Below the pieces are notes generated by a model. The model made no database searches, was not told where the DNA came from, and worked only from the letters and a program-made list of their open reading frames with translations. Position numbers and translations under genes: made by a program. Shown piece by piece: positions 23,009 through 34,530 of a stretch of 64,000 nucleotides of DNA (its first letter is position 1; each line of letters starts with the position of its first letter). This DNA comes from Mikania micrantha. Its lineage: Eukaryota > Streptophyta > Magnoliopsida > Asterales > Asteraceae. The stretch covers positions 136,501 through 200,500 of the forward strand of contig CM018692.1 of NCBI GenBank assembly GCA_009363875.1, read 5' to 3'.

Positions 23009-24316
23009 ATTCCAAAGTCTGAAGAATTGCGCACACTCATCTGTGATGAGGCTCATAAGTCGCGATACTCAGTTCATCCTGGAGCCGATAAGATGTATCA
23101 AGACTTGAGGACATCTTACTGGTGGCCGGGAATGAAGAAAGACATAGCCCTGTATGTGGGAAAATGTCTTACCTGTTCAAAAGTCAAAGCAGAACATCAA
23201 AAGCCTTCGGGACTTCTACAGCAACCTGAAATTCCTCAATGGAAATGGGAGCAAATTTCCATGGATTTCATAACAAAGTTGCCGAGAACTCCGCGAGGTT
23301 ACGATTCGATTTGGGTGATCGTTGATCGACTCACCAAATCTGCTCATTTTCTCCCGATCCGAGAGGATTACAAGATGGAGAAGTTATCCACATTGTACAT
23401 CAACGAAATCATTGCACGTCATGGTACTCCAACATCAATCATATCTGATCGTGATAGTCGTTTCACTTCTCGCTTTTGGCAATCATTGCAAAAGGCTTTG
23501 GGAACGCGTGTTAATCTTAGCACGGCGTATCATCCTCAAACCGACGGCCAAAGTGAAAGGACTATCCAAACACTTGAAGACATGCTTCGTTCTTGTGTCA
23601 TTGACTTCGGTGGAAGTTGGGACACTCATCTCCTACTCATTGAGTTTTCATATAACAATAGTTATCATACGAGCATTCAATGTGCACCATTCGAAGCTCT
23701 ATATGGTAGAAAGTGCCGATCACCGGTCTGTTGGACCGAGATTGGTGACTCACAGGTCGTAGGACCAGAACTCATTCAGGAAATATCAGACAAGATCACA
23801 ATCATTCAGTCACGGCTTAAGGCCGCACGAGATCGGCAGAAGAGTTATGCTGATCGACGTCGGAAACCGCTTGAGTTTCAAGTCGGTGACCGAGTCTTAC
23901 TCAAAGTTTCTCCCTGGAAAGGCGTTGTCCGATTCGAGAAGAAAGGGAAACTTGCACCAAGGTACGTTGGACCTTTTGAGATCCTGGAACGGATTGGTCC
24001 CGTAGCCTACAAACTCAAACTTCCAGTGGAGCTAAGCAATGTACATGATACTTTTCATGTATCAAATCTTAAGAAATGCTTAGCGGATCATGATGTTCAG
24101 ATTCCACTGGAAGACATACAGATACAGAACAACATGCAATTCATAGAACGTCCAGTTGAGATCATGGATCATGGGGTCAAGAAACTTAAACGCAGCCGTA
24201 TCCCGATCGTGAAAGTACGATGGGAGGGCAAACGCGGTGCTGAGTTCACCTGGGAACGTGAGGACCAGATGAAGCTTAAGTACCCTCATCTTTTTACAGT
24301 ATCTTCGGCTAGTTAA
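23009..24316 (+). pseudogene. E integrase and chromodomain-like tail
   Basis: Continues in the gag-pol frame after the TGA. HPGADKMY...CLTCSKV forms the HHCC zinc-binding domain. DFITKLP, SDRDSRFTSRFW and HPQTDGQSERTIQTLE carry the D,D-35-E catalytic core. GPFEIL and HVSNLKKCL mark the GPY/F-type region. VKVRWEGKRGAEFTWE resembles the shortened chromodomain of Tekay-type elements. The frame is open from 23027 to TAA 24314-24316. Without the upstream part it has no obvious start of its own. Confidence 0.9.
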
Positions 24317-24349
24317 TTTCGGGACGAAATTCCCTTAACTAGGGGAGAC
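24315..24349 (+). other. E polypurine tract with an adjacent hairpin
   Basis: AATTTCGGGACGAAATT (24315-24331) forms a 7-bp stem with a 3-nt loop. AGGGGAGAC then abuts the 3' LTR TGTAACATT. The same hairpin plus purine tract precedes the 3' LTR of element B (47129-47163). Confidence 0.8.
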
Positions 24350-27300
24350 TGTAACATTTGTACATTTAGTCATGTAGTAGTGAACAGTGTTAGAACAGTG
24401 GTATCCATGTTCAGTCAGTCAATGTGAATCATGTGTCATTATGTGCTTGTGTGTTAGAATCTTTATCGTTTAACAAGTATGTATTATTTATTTACAGTCG
24501 AGTTCACTAGGCAAGAACAGTATTGTGTTATATCGAAACAGTGGTGGGCAGCGAGAGTGAGCCCTATATATATACTGCGTTCGGTGTAACAGGATGGTGT
24601 TAGTGCGTAGTGTCAAGACGAATATTATGACAATTAATTCAACAAGAATCGTAATACGTAAGCGAGACTGAGTATAGTTATGGGTGACGATCCATAATAA
24701 TACGAATGTTGAACTTATAATTATGATTAAACGACTTTAAATATTTTAATACGATCGGAAAACGTACGCGATTGCGGGTATACACGTAATTGTGAATGTT
24801 TAACGATCCGACAACACACGAAGAGTAAAAATAATTATATTAATTATTTTATATTTTTACAATTTTGAAACTCATCATTTATTTGAGTTAACAACTCTTT
24901 TATTTTAAAACCGCGTAAAATACGCGTTACGTTCCGGAAACGCGAACCGAGCGACCGAAACGGACCCGAATACCACCCGGGCTATAAAAGCCTTGAACAA
25001 GGCTTAAACCTTCATTTATTACCTCACCAACACTTTCTCTCACTACAAATTCGTTTACCCTCTCTCTCTCTCTAAGAAAACCCAACTTTAATCGTTCGTA
25101 TCTTGCTCGATTCTCAACGGAATTCGTCATTCTTGGTGTCCACGCGAAGCCCTCGACGTTCTCTACACGAAAGTACAAGAATTTCGCAGATTCATCCAGC
25201 CAATCTCGAGGTAATGAAGCTTGAATGGTCACGAGTTTAGGGTTTTCAAACGTGGGTTTGTTTAAACCCGACCCTTAGCCGGTTCTAGCAAACCACATCC
25301 ATTTTCGAGGCCATAGAAACCTTCTCTGATGCTTGTTTAGCTTAGATCGAGGTCTGGATACAAGTGATCGACGATGGTGATGATGATGGTAACAGGTTCG
25401 GCGGCCAAACCTGCATTCACAGCCGGCCGAACCCTAATGAGTCTCCACGAACCTGCATGGTTCGTCAACCTTCTGCCGAACCCTTAGGGGAGGATCTCAC
25501 GAACCTGTGCCGAATCATCAAGCCATCACGAACCCTCTCGAGCCATCACCGAACCTTGGGTGCGCCGAACCATCAACAACTCGGCGAACCATCATCAGCC
25601 GAAGTCCCCATGAAGCGAACCCTAGTTGTCCGAACCTTCTTGTATTCCACGAACCTTCTTTAGTCACGAACCCTAAGGGATGCAACGAACCTTCAAGCTG
25701 ATGAACATCTAGACGAACCCTGCATGGTTCTTTGATTTCTGCCGAACCTTGGAACTTAGGAACGAACCATGCATGTTACCATGATCACCGAACCTTTTAT
25801 TGTTAGAGCGAACCTTTCGATCAGCATTGTCAAGGGCCGAACCTTGGCTCTAAACTCCAAGGGTTCGCTGCCAAGAGTGGCAGCCCAAGAACCTTTCGGC
25901 CCAAACCAATTCTACTCGGCCCAATCTTATTAGAACTTGGCCCATAGGTTTAAATCGAGCACAATTGAGATAGCTTGGCCCATTAAGATATTTAATTGGC
26001 CCAATGTCGCTTTGGAACCTTACATGGCCTACTTAATCATTTCTTAGCCCAACTCAAATCCTTTAGGCCCGATTCAATCCCATTCGGCCCACTAAGATTC
26101 TAATCGGGTTGATATTGTCTTTGGCACGTTACAAGGATCATTTACCTATCATTGGGCCAACACCATACCCATTTGGCCCAACACCACACTTAATTGGCCC
26201 ATCGTTAGCCTAATTGGGCCATAGACTTGGTTGAGGATCATCACGGTTACTTAGGCCCACGGGCCAATGTTAGACCATAAATTCGATAATTGTGAATTGA
26301 TCAATTATGGTTTAAGTTGCAACATAACCTAATCATAGTATCAATTCACAATCACAAGACTTAAAACAATTGGAACATCTTTTCATAAGTCATGTTAATC
26401 TATGGTTATCAAATTCGCAAACAATTATCATTTCATGCATAAGGTTTATGCACAAGAGGAAACATTTCACATTCGTTTCTTGGACCCATGATCAATCAAA
26501 TGATTCAAAGCATGATTTTCAAGTTTACACAACAATCATAATCATGATCAAATCATGAGAACACAAGTCAATCAATAAATCAAAGTCTATACAATTATAA
26601 ATCCTATATCTTATGTATGATTACAATGTTATAGGAAACAATTAGAAGTCCTGTTTGCTACTTGCTAACTGTTTAGTTCAGAGTCTACTGCAGACAGGTG
26701 AGAACTCTAGCCCCTCTTTTACTGTTTTATAACTGTTTTGGGGTGGAACACGTGATCAAAACCGCTATTTCAATCTTGTTTCATTACACAAGTTATGTGT
26801 ATTTCATAAACATTACAGGTTCATCTTACGAATCCAAGGGATTCATCAATTGTTTAAAGAAATTGTCAACTGTTTTAATTTACTTATCAATTACTAAACT
26901 CTTTTCATTAAAAAGGTTTTATAAGGGATCTTTGAACTGTTTTGTAACTGATTTACTCAAATGTATTTATGAAGGATAAACACTTTTAGATAAAGGATTT
27001 TATAAACTCTTTTGTTATAAACCTTGTTATTACTCAAGGTCATCACATCATGGTACTCAAAACAAGTGGTTCACAACATGGTATTCAAATCAAGTGGTTC
27101 AAAACATGGTACTCAAATCAAGTGGTTCACAACATGGTATTCAAATCCAGTGGTTCAAAACATGGTATTCAAATCCAGTTGTTCACATCATGGTATTCAA
27201 ATCAAGTGGTTCATTTCATGGTATTCAAAACAAAGGATTTAATTCGTGGAATTAAATCCAGGATTTTCGATTCATGTTATCAAATAAGGCATTAACACAT

Positions 27301-27547
27301 CCGGTTAAAGTAAGATTCAGAAACATGGTGTCTATTGTTGTAAACAAACTTGTAAAAGCATCAAGTATCACATTCATTAGCGTTAGTACTGGGTGATCAC
27401 AACAAGGGAAAGCGGACACACACATTGGGGCAGACCGATTGCTGCAGTTAGTTTTTAAATCTGTTTTATAAACTAACTGCAGATTTTGGTTACATATGGT
27501 TTTATCAAAACTGTTGACACATTATCTTACTCCAAACGTGGTTTGGG
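24350..27547 (+). repeat. Element E 3' LTR, truncated
   Basis: Identical by eye to 14041-17238 at an offset of 10309, including a copy of hairpin h1 (h4, 24526-24591). It stops at TTTGGG (27542-27547), where the 5' LTR continues ACTTGATATT and this copy continues CTTGGTTCCC. Confidence 0.95.
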
Positions 27548-28138
27548 CTTGGTTCCCTTACATATGCCCTATATATAAGCATAGCTAATAGGATGAGATA
27601 TCAATTGTAAATATAACTATGGAAAGGCCATTGTGTTAACGGGTGAATCAAACAACTTACAAACAACAAGTATGACATTGTGAATGTGTATGTGAACATT
27701 TCAAGGTTTTCAAATATCTAACTTATGAACTCACCAACCTAGTGTTGACTTTGTTTAAATGCATGTTTTCTCAGGTGACGAACAAGTTTAGTCATCAGAT
27801 ATCAAGAACATAGCTAGTGGACTTTTAGATGACCTAGCTACATTTTGTGTGATCATACTTTTGGAATGACAAAACACTGAATCATCTTTTAGTATATCTT
27901 GTACAGATACAAGATATAAACTCATTGATTCTGTTGATTAGATTTACTTAGTTAAATTATGAGGAAACAATGTAATTTAACTTTGTAATTCTATTTCATT
28001 GTCATGTTAGCATTTCTCATTTATTTATCATGTGCTATGGAAACAATCTGATCAATTTGATTATCAAACGATATCGCGCCCCGAGAACCTTCCGCCCGAC
28101 GGGAAAGTCGATCCAGCCCGCCGGCTCATGGTGTGACA
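27548..28138 (+). repeat. Family A LTR O, terminal segment
   Basis: Homologous to the reverse complement of 38623-39217: CCCTATATATAAGCAT, CTCACCAACCTAGTGTTGAC, TTCCGCCCGACGGGAAA and the terminal TGTGACA. It begins inside the core of structured motif h5, whose 5' arm has been lost. Confidence 0.85.
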
Positions 28139-28143
28139 GTATA

Positions 28144-30934
28144 CCTACTTAGCCTGCTCACAGCATATGCTAAGTCTGGCTGTGTACATGTCATCAGATA
28201 CATCATACTGCCAATAATCCTTTAATACTCTAACTGAGCAACACCCTCACTCTATTTTTTGATAGATGTTGGGTGGTATATACTGGAGTTTGAGCCACAC
28301 TTGTATCCCCGCGTTGAACTTTTCAAGGATTTTGTCCACATAGTGAGATTGACTCAACACAAGACCATTTTGGGTTCTATTGATCTTTATACCAAGAATC
28401 AAATCAGCTAGACCCATGTCTTTCATGTCAAATCTCGCTTTTAACATGTCTTTAATAGATTTGATCATCTTATCATCACTCCCAATGATAAGCATATCAT
28501 CTGCATAAAGACATAATATTACATAACCTCGCATTGTGTTTTTCACATAAACACACTTGTCGCATTCATTAATTTTGAAACAATTGTTAAGCATAACTTG
28601 GTCAAACTTTTGATGCCATTGTTTTGGAGCTTGCTTCAAGCCATACAATGACTTGACTAATTTACATACTTTGCTTTCTTGGCCATGAGCTGAGAAACCC
28701 TCAGGTTGCTCCATGTAAGTTTCCTCATCTAAATCCCCGTTTAGAAAAGCGGTTTTATCATCCATTTGATGTACTTCCAAATCTCTTAAAGCCGCTATTT
28801 CAAGCACCAACCTTATGGAGGCTATTCTAGTCACAGGCGAGTAAGTATCAAAGTTGTCTAATCCTTCTTTTTGTCTAAACCCTTTGATCACTAACCTTGC
28901 CTTGTACTTATCAATGGAACCATCAGCTTTCATCTTCCTTTTGAATATCCATCGATATCCAAGTGGTTTACACCCGAGTGGAAGATCTACTAGCTCCCAA
29001 GTATGGTTTTGTAAGATCGAATCAATTTCATTCTTGATCGCCTCTTTCCATTAAGGTCCTTCCGAAGAGGTGACTGCATCACGATAGGTTTGGGGCTCTC
29101 CCTCAACCATATAAGTAAGAAAATCATGTCCAAAAGATTTTTCAATCCTTTGCCTCTTACTTCTTCTTGGCTCAACCTCTTCAGCCTCTAATTGTTCTTG
29201 ATCTTCATCATGAACAATCTCATCAACTGGTGTTGATGAACTTGGGAGTTTCTTTTTCAAACAAGGAAACACTTCTTCAAAGAATGATGCATTCCTTGAC
29301 TCCATTATAGTATTCTTGTGTATTTCAGGATTCTTTGAATCATAAACAAGAAACCGATATGCACTACTATGATGGGCATAACCAATGAATACACAATCCA
29401 CGGTTTTGGGTCCTATTCTTTGAACCTTTGGTGGTGGAACTACCACTTTTGCTAGGCACCCCCACATTTTCAAGTATTTGTAAGATGGCTTTCTTCCCAT
29501 CCATAACTCATAAGGAGTTACATCATTTTTCTTGAAAGGTATTTTGTTTAAAAGATAAGTAGCCAACAAAATGGCTTCCCCCCACATGTCCTGGCTCAAC
29601 CCAGAACTTAACAACATGGCATTCATCATCTCTTTCAATGTACGGTTCTTTTGTTCCGCAATACCATTTTGTTGTGGGGAATAAGGAGCTGTACACTCAT
29701 GGATAATTCCACTTTGTGCACAAATATCAGCAAATGGTGAAACATATTCACCTCCTCTATCACTCCTTAAAACTTTTTTTTTTATTTAGTTGATTTTCAA
29801 CTTCATTTTTGTACAAGACAAACTTGTCAATAGCTTCATCCTTACTCTTGAGTAAGTATACATAGCAATATCTTGTACTATCATCAATAAACGTGATGAA
29901 GTACTTATTTCCACCTTTTGTGGGAATCGATTTTAACACACACATCTGTGTGAATTAAATCAAGGGGTTCGGTTATTCTTTCAACTGATTTAAATGATGA
30001 TCTTGTTTGTTTAGCTTCAACACATGTTTTACACTTGTATTTTGAGTCCATGGAAATTTTGGTATGCAATCTAATTTAATAAACCGACGCATCGAATTGA
30101 AATTAACATGACAAGACAACCATGCCAAACATTAGAAGACTCAATCAAGTAAATAGAAGTAGAAGCATATTCATTCATGTTCTTAGGTATTATATTGAGT
30201 TTGAACATACCATTTTTGGCTATCCCTTACCAATAAACGTTCCACGTTTAGTTAAAACAAATTTATCAGACTCAAAAACTAAACAAAAACCATGCTTATT
30301 GAGCAACCATCCTGACACAAGACTCTTGCGCATCTCAGGAACATAGAGCACATTGCTCAAAGTGAGCTCCTTCCCCGAAGTCCACTTCAAGATCACATTG
30401 CCTTCACCTTGATGTTGGCAGTCGCTGAATTCCCCATGAACAGCTTTTGATCACCAGTGACCTCTTTAAACGTATTAAAGAGATTCCGATCAAGACACAC
30501 ATGACGGTTAGCACCAGTGTCAACCCACCACTCATTAGTGTCATTAGTCACCGAGTTTAACTCCTCCATCACGGCGGTGAGGTCAGAAATCATGGCAACA
30601 AGAGGCATATCATCCAATACCATATGTGCACGGTCTTGTTTAGGAGCACTACACTTATTAGCATGGTGACCAAGATCACCACAGTCATAACATTTCCCTT
30701 TAAAAGGGAAAACCTACTTCTTCACACCACCTTTTTTCGGCCCAAGGTCCACAACCTTGCTTTTGCATTTGCCCTCGTAATTGTCAATTTTCTTTTTGTG
30801 CCCACGGGAAGATTGATCATGCTCCACCATATTGGCTTATGTCTCACTAAGAGTCATCCCCTCGGCTTGGGCAACATGGGTACCAACTAATGGTCCCATA
30901 GGTGTTGAAGTTTGAGCAGATACAGTTGTCATTT
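28144..30934 (-). pseudogene. Copia P gag-protease-integrase-RT remnants
   Basis: In element sense:
- A gag start (MTTVSAQTSTPMGPL) at 30934, running into the distal gag after a large internal deletion.
- The CCHC knuckle CYDCGDLGHHANKC near 30700-30660.
- Protease WWVDTGANRHVC near 30520.
- A pre-integrase segment (VILKWTSGKELTLSNVLYVP) near 30390.
- Integrase, with frameshifts near 29945 and 29775.
- RT with YSPVTRIASIRLVL, LYGLKQAPKQWHQKF and YADDMLI (28933-28247).
The reading continues in another frame to MYLMTCTQPDLAYAVSRLSR at 28144, where the family A LTR interrupts it. Not functional. Confidence 0.9.
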
Positions 30935-30985
30935 CTCAAACAAAAGTGGAAATGCAAACTAAGCAAGTCAGGTTTTCAGAAATAA

Positions 30986-31700
30986 GGTTTACACAAAACC
31001 AAAGTTTAAACTAAACTTTTTAACTCAAACAAATTTATTTGAATTCATGTGACGTTTGCATGACTTGTTTTGGCCTAATAGGTTAAGACACTCTCTCTAA
31101 GAATCCCCAGGAAAGCAAGACAGGTCCCTCGGCTGTTTGGGATATATACGAATTGCTTTCCTAGACAAGAAACTCAGATAACGATGTCCACCCTTCCAGT
31201 TACTACAAGTCTGTCACTTAAAACTTAAACTTTGATGAGCTTAATTTATCAAAATATTGTGGTTCACAAAAAACCGTATGGTTTACATAAAACCAAAATC
31301 AAATTTTACTAAAATTTAATACTTATTTGAGGAATTATGGTTTACATAAAACCGACCCCAAAACCGAATTATACATTTAAAGCATCATACATATTATGAT
31401 ATTCAGTTTTTATATCATAAACATTTTTTCTAACACGCTCGTTAGAAATAAACGATTATAACTATTGTTTATAAAACTCGTAGTTCAAAAATAAACCTAG
31501 TTCGAATATATTCGTTAAATAAACGTTAACAAAATGGTTTATAAAACTTTTGGTTTACACAAAAACGAATTGAATTATATAAAACCAAACTTTGTTAACA
31601 ATTATCAAAACAGAAAATAATCAGTTATGGTTTACAAAAAACCAAAACAAAATGTTTGAATTTTCCTATTAATAAAAAAAACAATACTTGTTTACCAAAA
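30986..31700 (-). repeat. Repeated short hairpin in Copia P leader
   Basis: Eight copies of a GGTTTACATAAAACC-like word (GGTTT/AAACC stem) at about 30986, 31260, 31280, 31338, 31525, 31550, 31628 and 31689. They lie between the gag start and the 5' LTR. The spacing is irregular. Confidence 0.65.
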
Positions 31701-31833
31701 ACAAAATTTAAAACACATTTTAAATTTCTTGATAAACAAACATTTGTACGAAACTAAAAAGTTTATATTCCATAATCCGATAATTTTAGAAACACAAACT
31801 TATGAACAGTGGTTTTAAAATCCATTTTAAGCT

Positions 31834-32663
31834 TGTAGGAACACCGTTCACAAAGTAAACAAATACTTTTATTATTTCAATTACTCGAATTACAATTCAG
31901 AAAATATACAATGAAAATACATTATTACAATAAACCTAAAAGTGCTAAAATTCAAATTACTAGAAAGAAATGTATTACAAGATGAAACAAATTCTAAAAG
32001 TTAAATTAAAATAAGAAGTATAGCATAAGATGAAACGAATTAAAACGAGTTCGGTGGCTGAGGATTTCTGTTCAACAGAGGTCCCTTAAAACAGATTTCG
32101 GGCCACCCAGGTGAACCCGACTGTTTCCCAGGGTACAACAGCCGAAGTAATATGTACTGCCGGAGTTAACCGAAAACCCGAAATGTTACCTGAAACAAGA
32201 GTGTTTAGCAATGTAGCACAAGGAATAAATCGTTGTAGGTAGTTAAGAACTCGACAGAGTATCTTCTTGTGTTGTGAACTTTTGACGCTTGCATTAGAGA
32301 TTTCAAAACTTGGCAAGTAAAAACAAGAGACCAAATGTCTTTATTTATATGGCATTTGTCATCATGAACCATTATGAACATATTCATGACTAAATTAAAA
32401 ACATATTCATGGCCTAATTAAAACATATTAATGGCTTAATTAAAACATATTTATGGTCATTCAAAACTTTTTACACAACACAATTTCGAGCATCAATATC
32501 TCATTTATCTTAGCTCCGTTTTGGACCCGATTCTGTTTGTTGTGATTAGTTCACGTCATAGAACAAAAAGTAATCAATAATAATCATATTCGTAACATAT
32601 ACGAATAATTATCGTGGTCCAAAATTAATAATAAAAAATATTTATTATTAAAATATTCCAACA
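31834..32663 (-). repeat. Copia P 5' LTR
   Basis: Pairs with 5547-6373; same termini. In element sense CCATATAAATAA (32352-32341) is the TATA candidate. No initiator-tRNA primer site is visible on the internal side (31833 downwards), so the PBS is either unusual or decayed. Confidence 0.93.
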
Positions 32664-32668
32664 AGAAT

Positions 32669-33005
32669 AACGGATAACCACTCCCTTTTATATTTTCAAT
32701 CAAATGATTCACTTTTCTAACCCAAATTACAATGCGTAAAATTCACACCTACTCTATAAATAAATCAACGTTCTTTTGAGTTTTGAATATTATAATTATA
32801 CTAATTTAATACTCAATTTATTTATTTTTTTGTTTCAAGAGTTATACAACTGATAAAATGTGTTTCAAAATTAAATTTGGAGTGAATAAATCAACAAATT
32901 CTTAAAAATTAAAATTCAATCAATTTTACTAATACAATAAAGAATAAAATAATATGTGTATTTGTAATCATATTATTTACATGAGAATTGTCGATCGATA
33001 ATTTA

Positions 33006-33071
<66 letters not shown>

Positions 33072-34521
33072 CTTTAAATTATATCATCTAATAAAACCAC
33101 CTTATATACAAAACAAAAGAGTATTATGCTCTTTCGCTTCATGGCAAAAACACCATTCAATCTTGTGTAGAATTCATGTTATGCCGATATTCGGCAAATT
33201 CATTGAAAACTTAAAAAAAATAGTTAAATGAGAAAGTAGCTTAATATTTTCAAAGTGTATGTAAGAAAATAAAGCCTATATGCAAAAACCGAAAGCAAAA
33301 AATAATACACAAACATTATATAAAAGACAGAAACGAGGACAACATTTAACAAATAAACGTTTGAACTTTATATTAAAAAACAAAACCTTAGCAAACATGT
33401 TTAAAAAAATCTTTTAAAAGATCGACCACGGGAAAAAAAAAAACTTATTTTAGTCGTATTTAATATGTTTTTTTATATGAATGGGAACCCACTTATGTGG
33501 TAAACCCTCGGGTCCCTTCAATACCCGACTAACCGGAAGTAACAAATAAAGTGCGTCTGCAAACAGCCGGGTCGGTAACCTTCCAAGAAAATTGCCCTAA
33601 GCACAAATTGAACTAGAAACTTATAAGTTGCCCTTCCTATACTTTAACCATAACACAACTTTCATGTAGATTATATTTAATTTATTTTAATCAAAAAATA
33701 AAGCAAAAGAATTATTATAAGCTAAAAAAAAAAAGAAAAAAGAAAAAAAAAAACGATAATGAATTATTTAGGAAAAAAGTGAAAAATACTTAAAAATTAA
33801 TAACTAATAAAAACATCTATTTTAATAAATATTTTTCAAATCACTCATTTTAATAATTTTTTTCTATCAACACCTTTTTGGGTAAAAAAAAATAACTCTT
33901 CAATACGTTTTAAATCTCGTCTTACTATAATAGAAAAAACTACTTTTTATATTCTTAAATCAGTATTATCATTTGTCAATTTCTTAAACCACTATTGATT
34001 TTTGTTGGTTTATTATCCTCCCACACATTTCTCTTTTTTAAAATAATTATATTTAATTTTCTACTAATTAATTATTATACTAAAAACTAATGATATTATT
34101 ACCTTATTCATATAAAAAAAAGGTTTTAATAAGTTAAAATTTTATTATTTTTTAAAAAACACTTTTAAAATTTTATAAAATATGAAATTTTCTAAAAATC
34201 AATTTTTTAAATAAAAATTTTAAATTGGTAATTTTAGAATATAAAAATTATAAAAACAAGTTTTCTTTAAAAAAAAGACAGTTTTATAAAATAATTGTTA
34301 ATTATGTCTTATTGGTAATGTTTAATCTGATTCATAAGACCACTCAAACGATTTATTTTTAACATTCTTCCACTCGGCTTAATAATCATTTGTTAAAAGT
34401 ATTAATTAAATATGATCACGTTCAGACGCTCTTTAAGTTTCAGTAAAACTATAGTATAAACGTACAATCATTGAGTCAATGATGAACTTATGGCCAAATC
34501 AAAATAGAAGACCTAACATCA
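32669..34521. other. Intergenic, no gene recognised
   Basis: Very AT-rich, with a (TA)n run at 33013-33069 and poly(A)-rich stretches near 33720-33760. No coding signal seen. Confidence 0.6.
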
Positions 34522-34530
34522 TTAAAATAA

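Larger units (their letters stand above)
14041..27547 (+). mobile_element. Ty3/Gypsy (Tekay-like) element E, recent, 3'-truncated
   Basis: 5' LTR 14041-17780, PBS 17784-17796, leader 17797-19582, gag-pol 19583-24316, polypurine tract ~24340-24349, 3' LTR 24350-27547. The two LTRs are identical wherever I compared them over 3.2 kb, so insertion is recent. The 3' LTR lacks the final 542 bp present in the 5' LTR and is joined directly to family A LTR sequence, so no right-hand target duplication survives (the left flank is CAAAT). Tekay lineage is inferred from the long LTR, the gag type and the chromodomain-like C terminus. Confidence 0.93.
7554..28138 (+). mobile_element. Family A solo LTR (copy O), interrupted by elements D and E
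   Basis: Starts TGTGACATCCAG and ends GGTGTGACA, with target duplications GTATA at 7549-7553 and 28139-28143. Three pieces (7554-10265, 13007-14040, 27548-28138) line up in order with the uninterrupted family A LTR on the minus strand at 38623-51245. No primer site or coding region separates them, so this is a solo LTR rather than a full element. After removing D and E about 4.3 kb remain. A middle portion matching 39260-39900 is missing, apparently lost in the deletion at 27547. Confidence 0.88.
5547..32663 (-). mobile_element. Copia element P: degenerate LTR retrotransposon split by a 20.6-kb nested insertion
   Basis: Two LTRs (5547-6373 and 31834-32663) begin TGTAGGAACACC and end AATATTCCAACA on the plus strand. 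The element is flanked by identical 5-bp duplications AGAAT at 5542-5546 and 32664-32668. Coding remnants read on the minus strand in the Copia order gag, protease, integrase, RT, RNase H. Without the nested family A LTR the element is about 6.5 kb, a normal Copia length. The LTRs differ at several per cent of sites by eye, so it is older than its passengers. Frameshifts, stops and a large gag deletion make it inactive. Confidence 0.95.
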
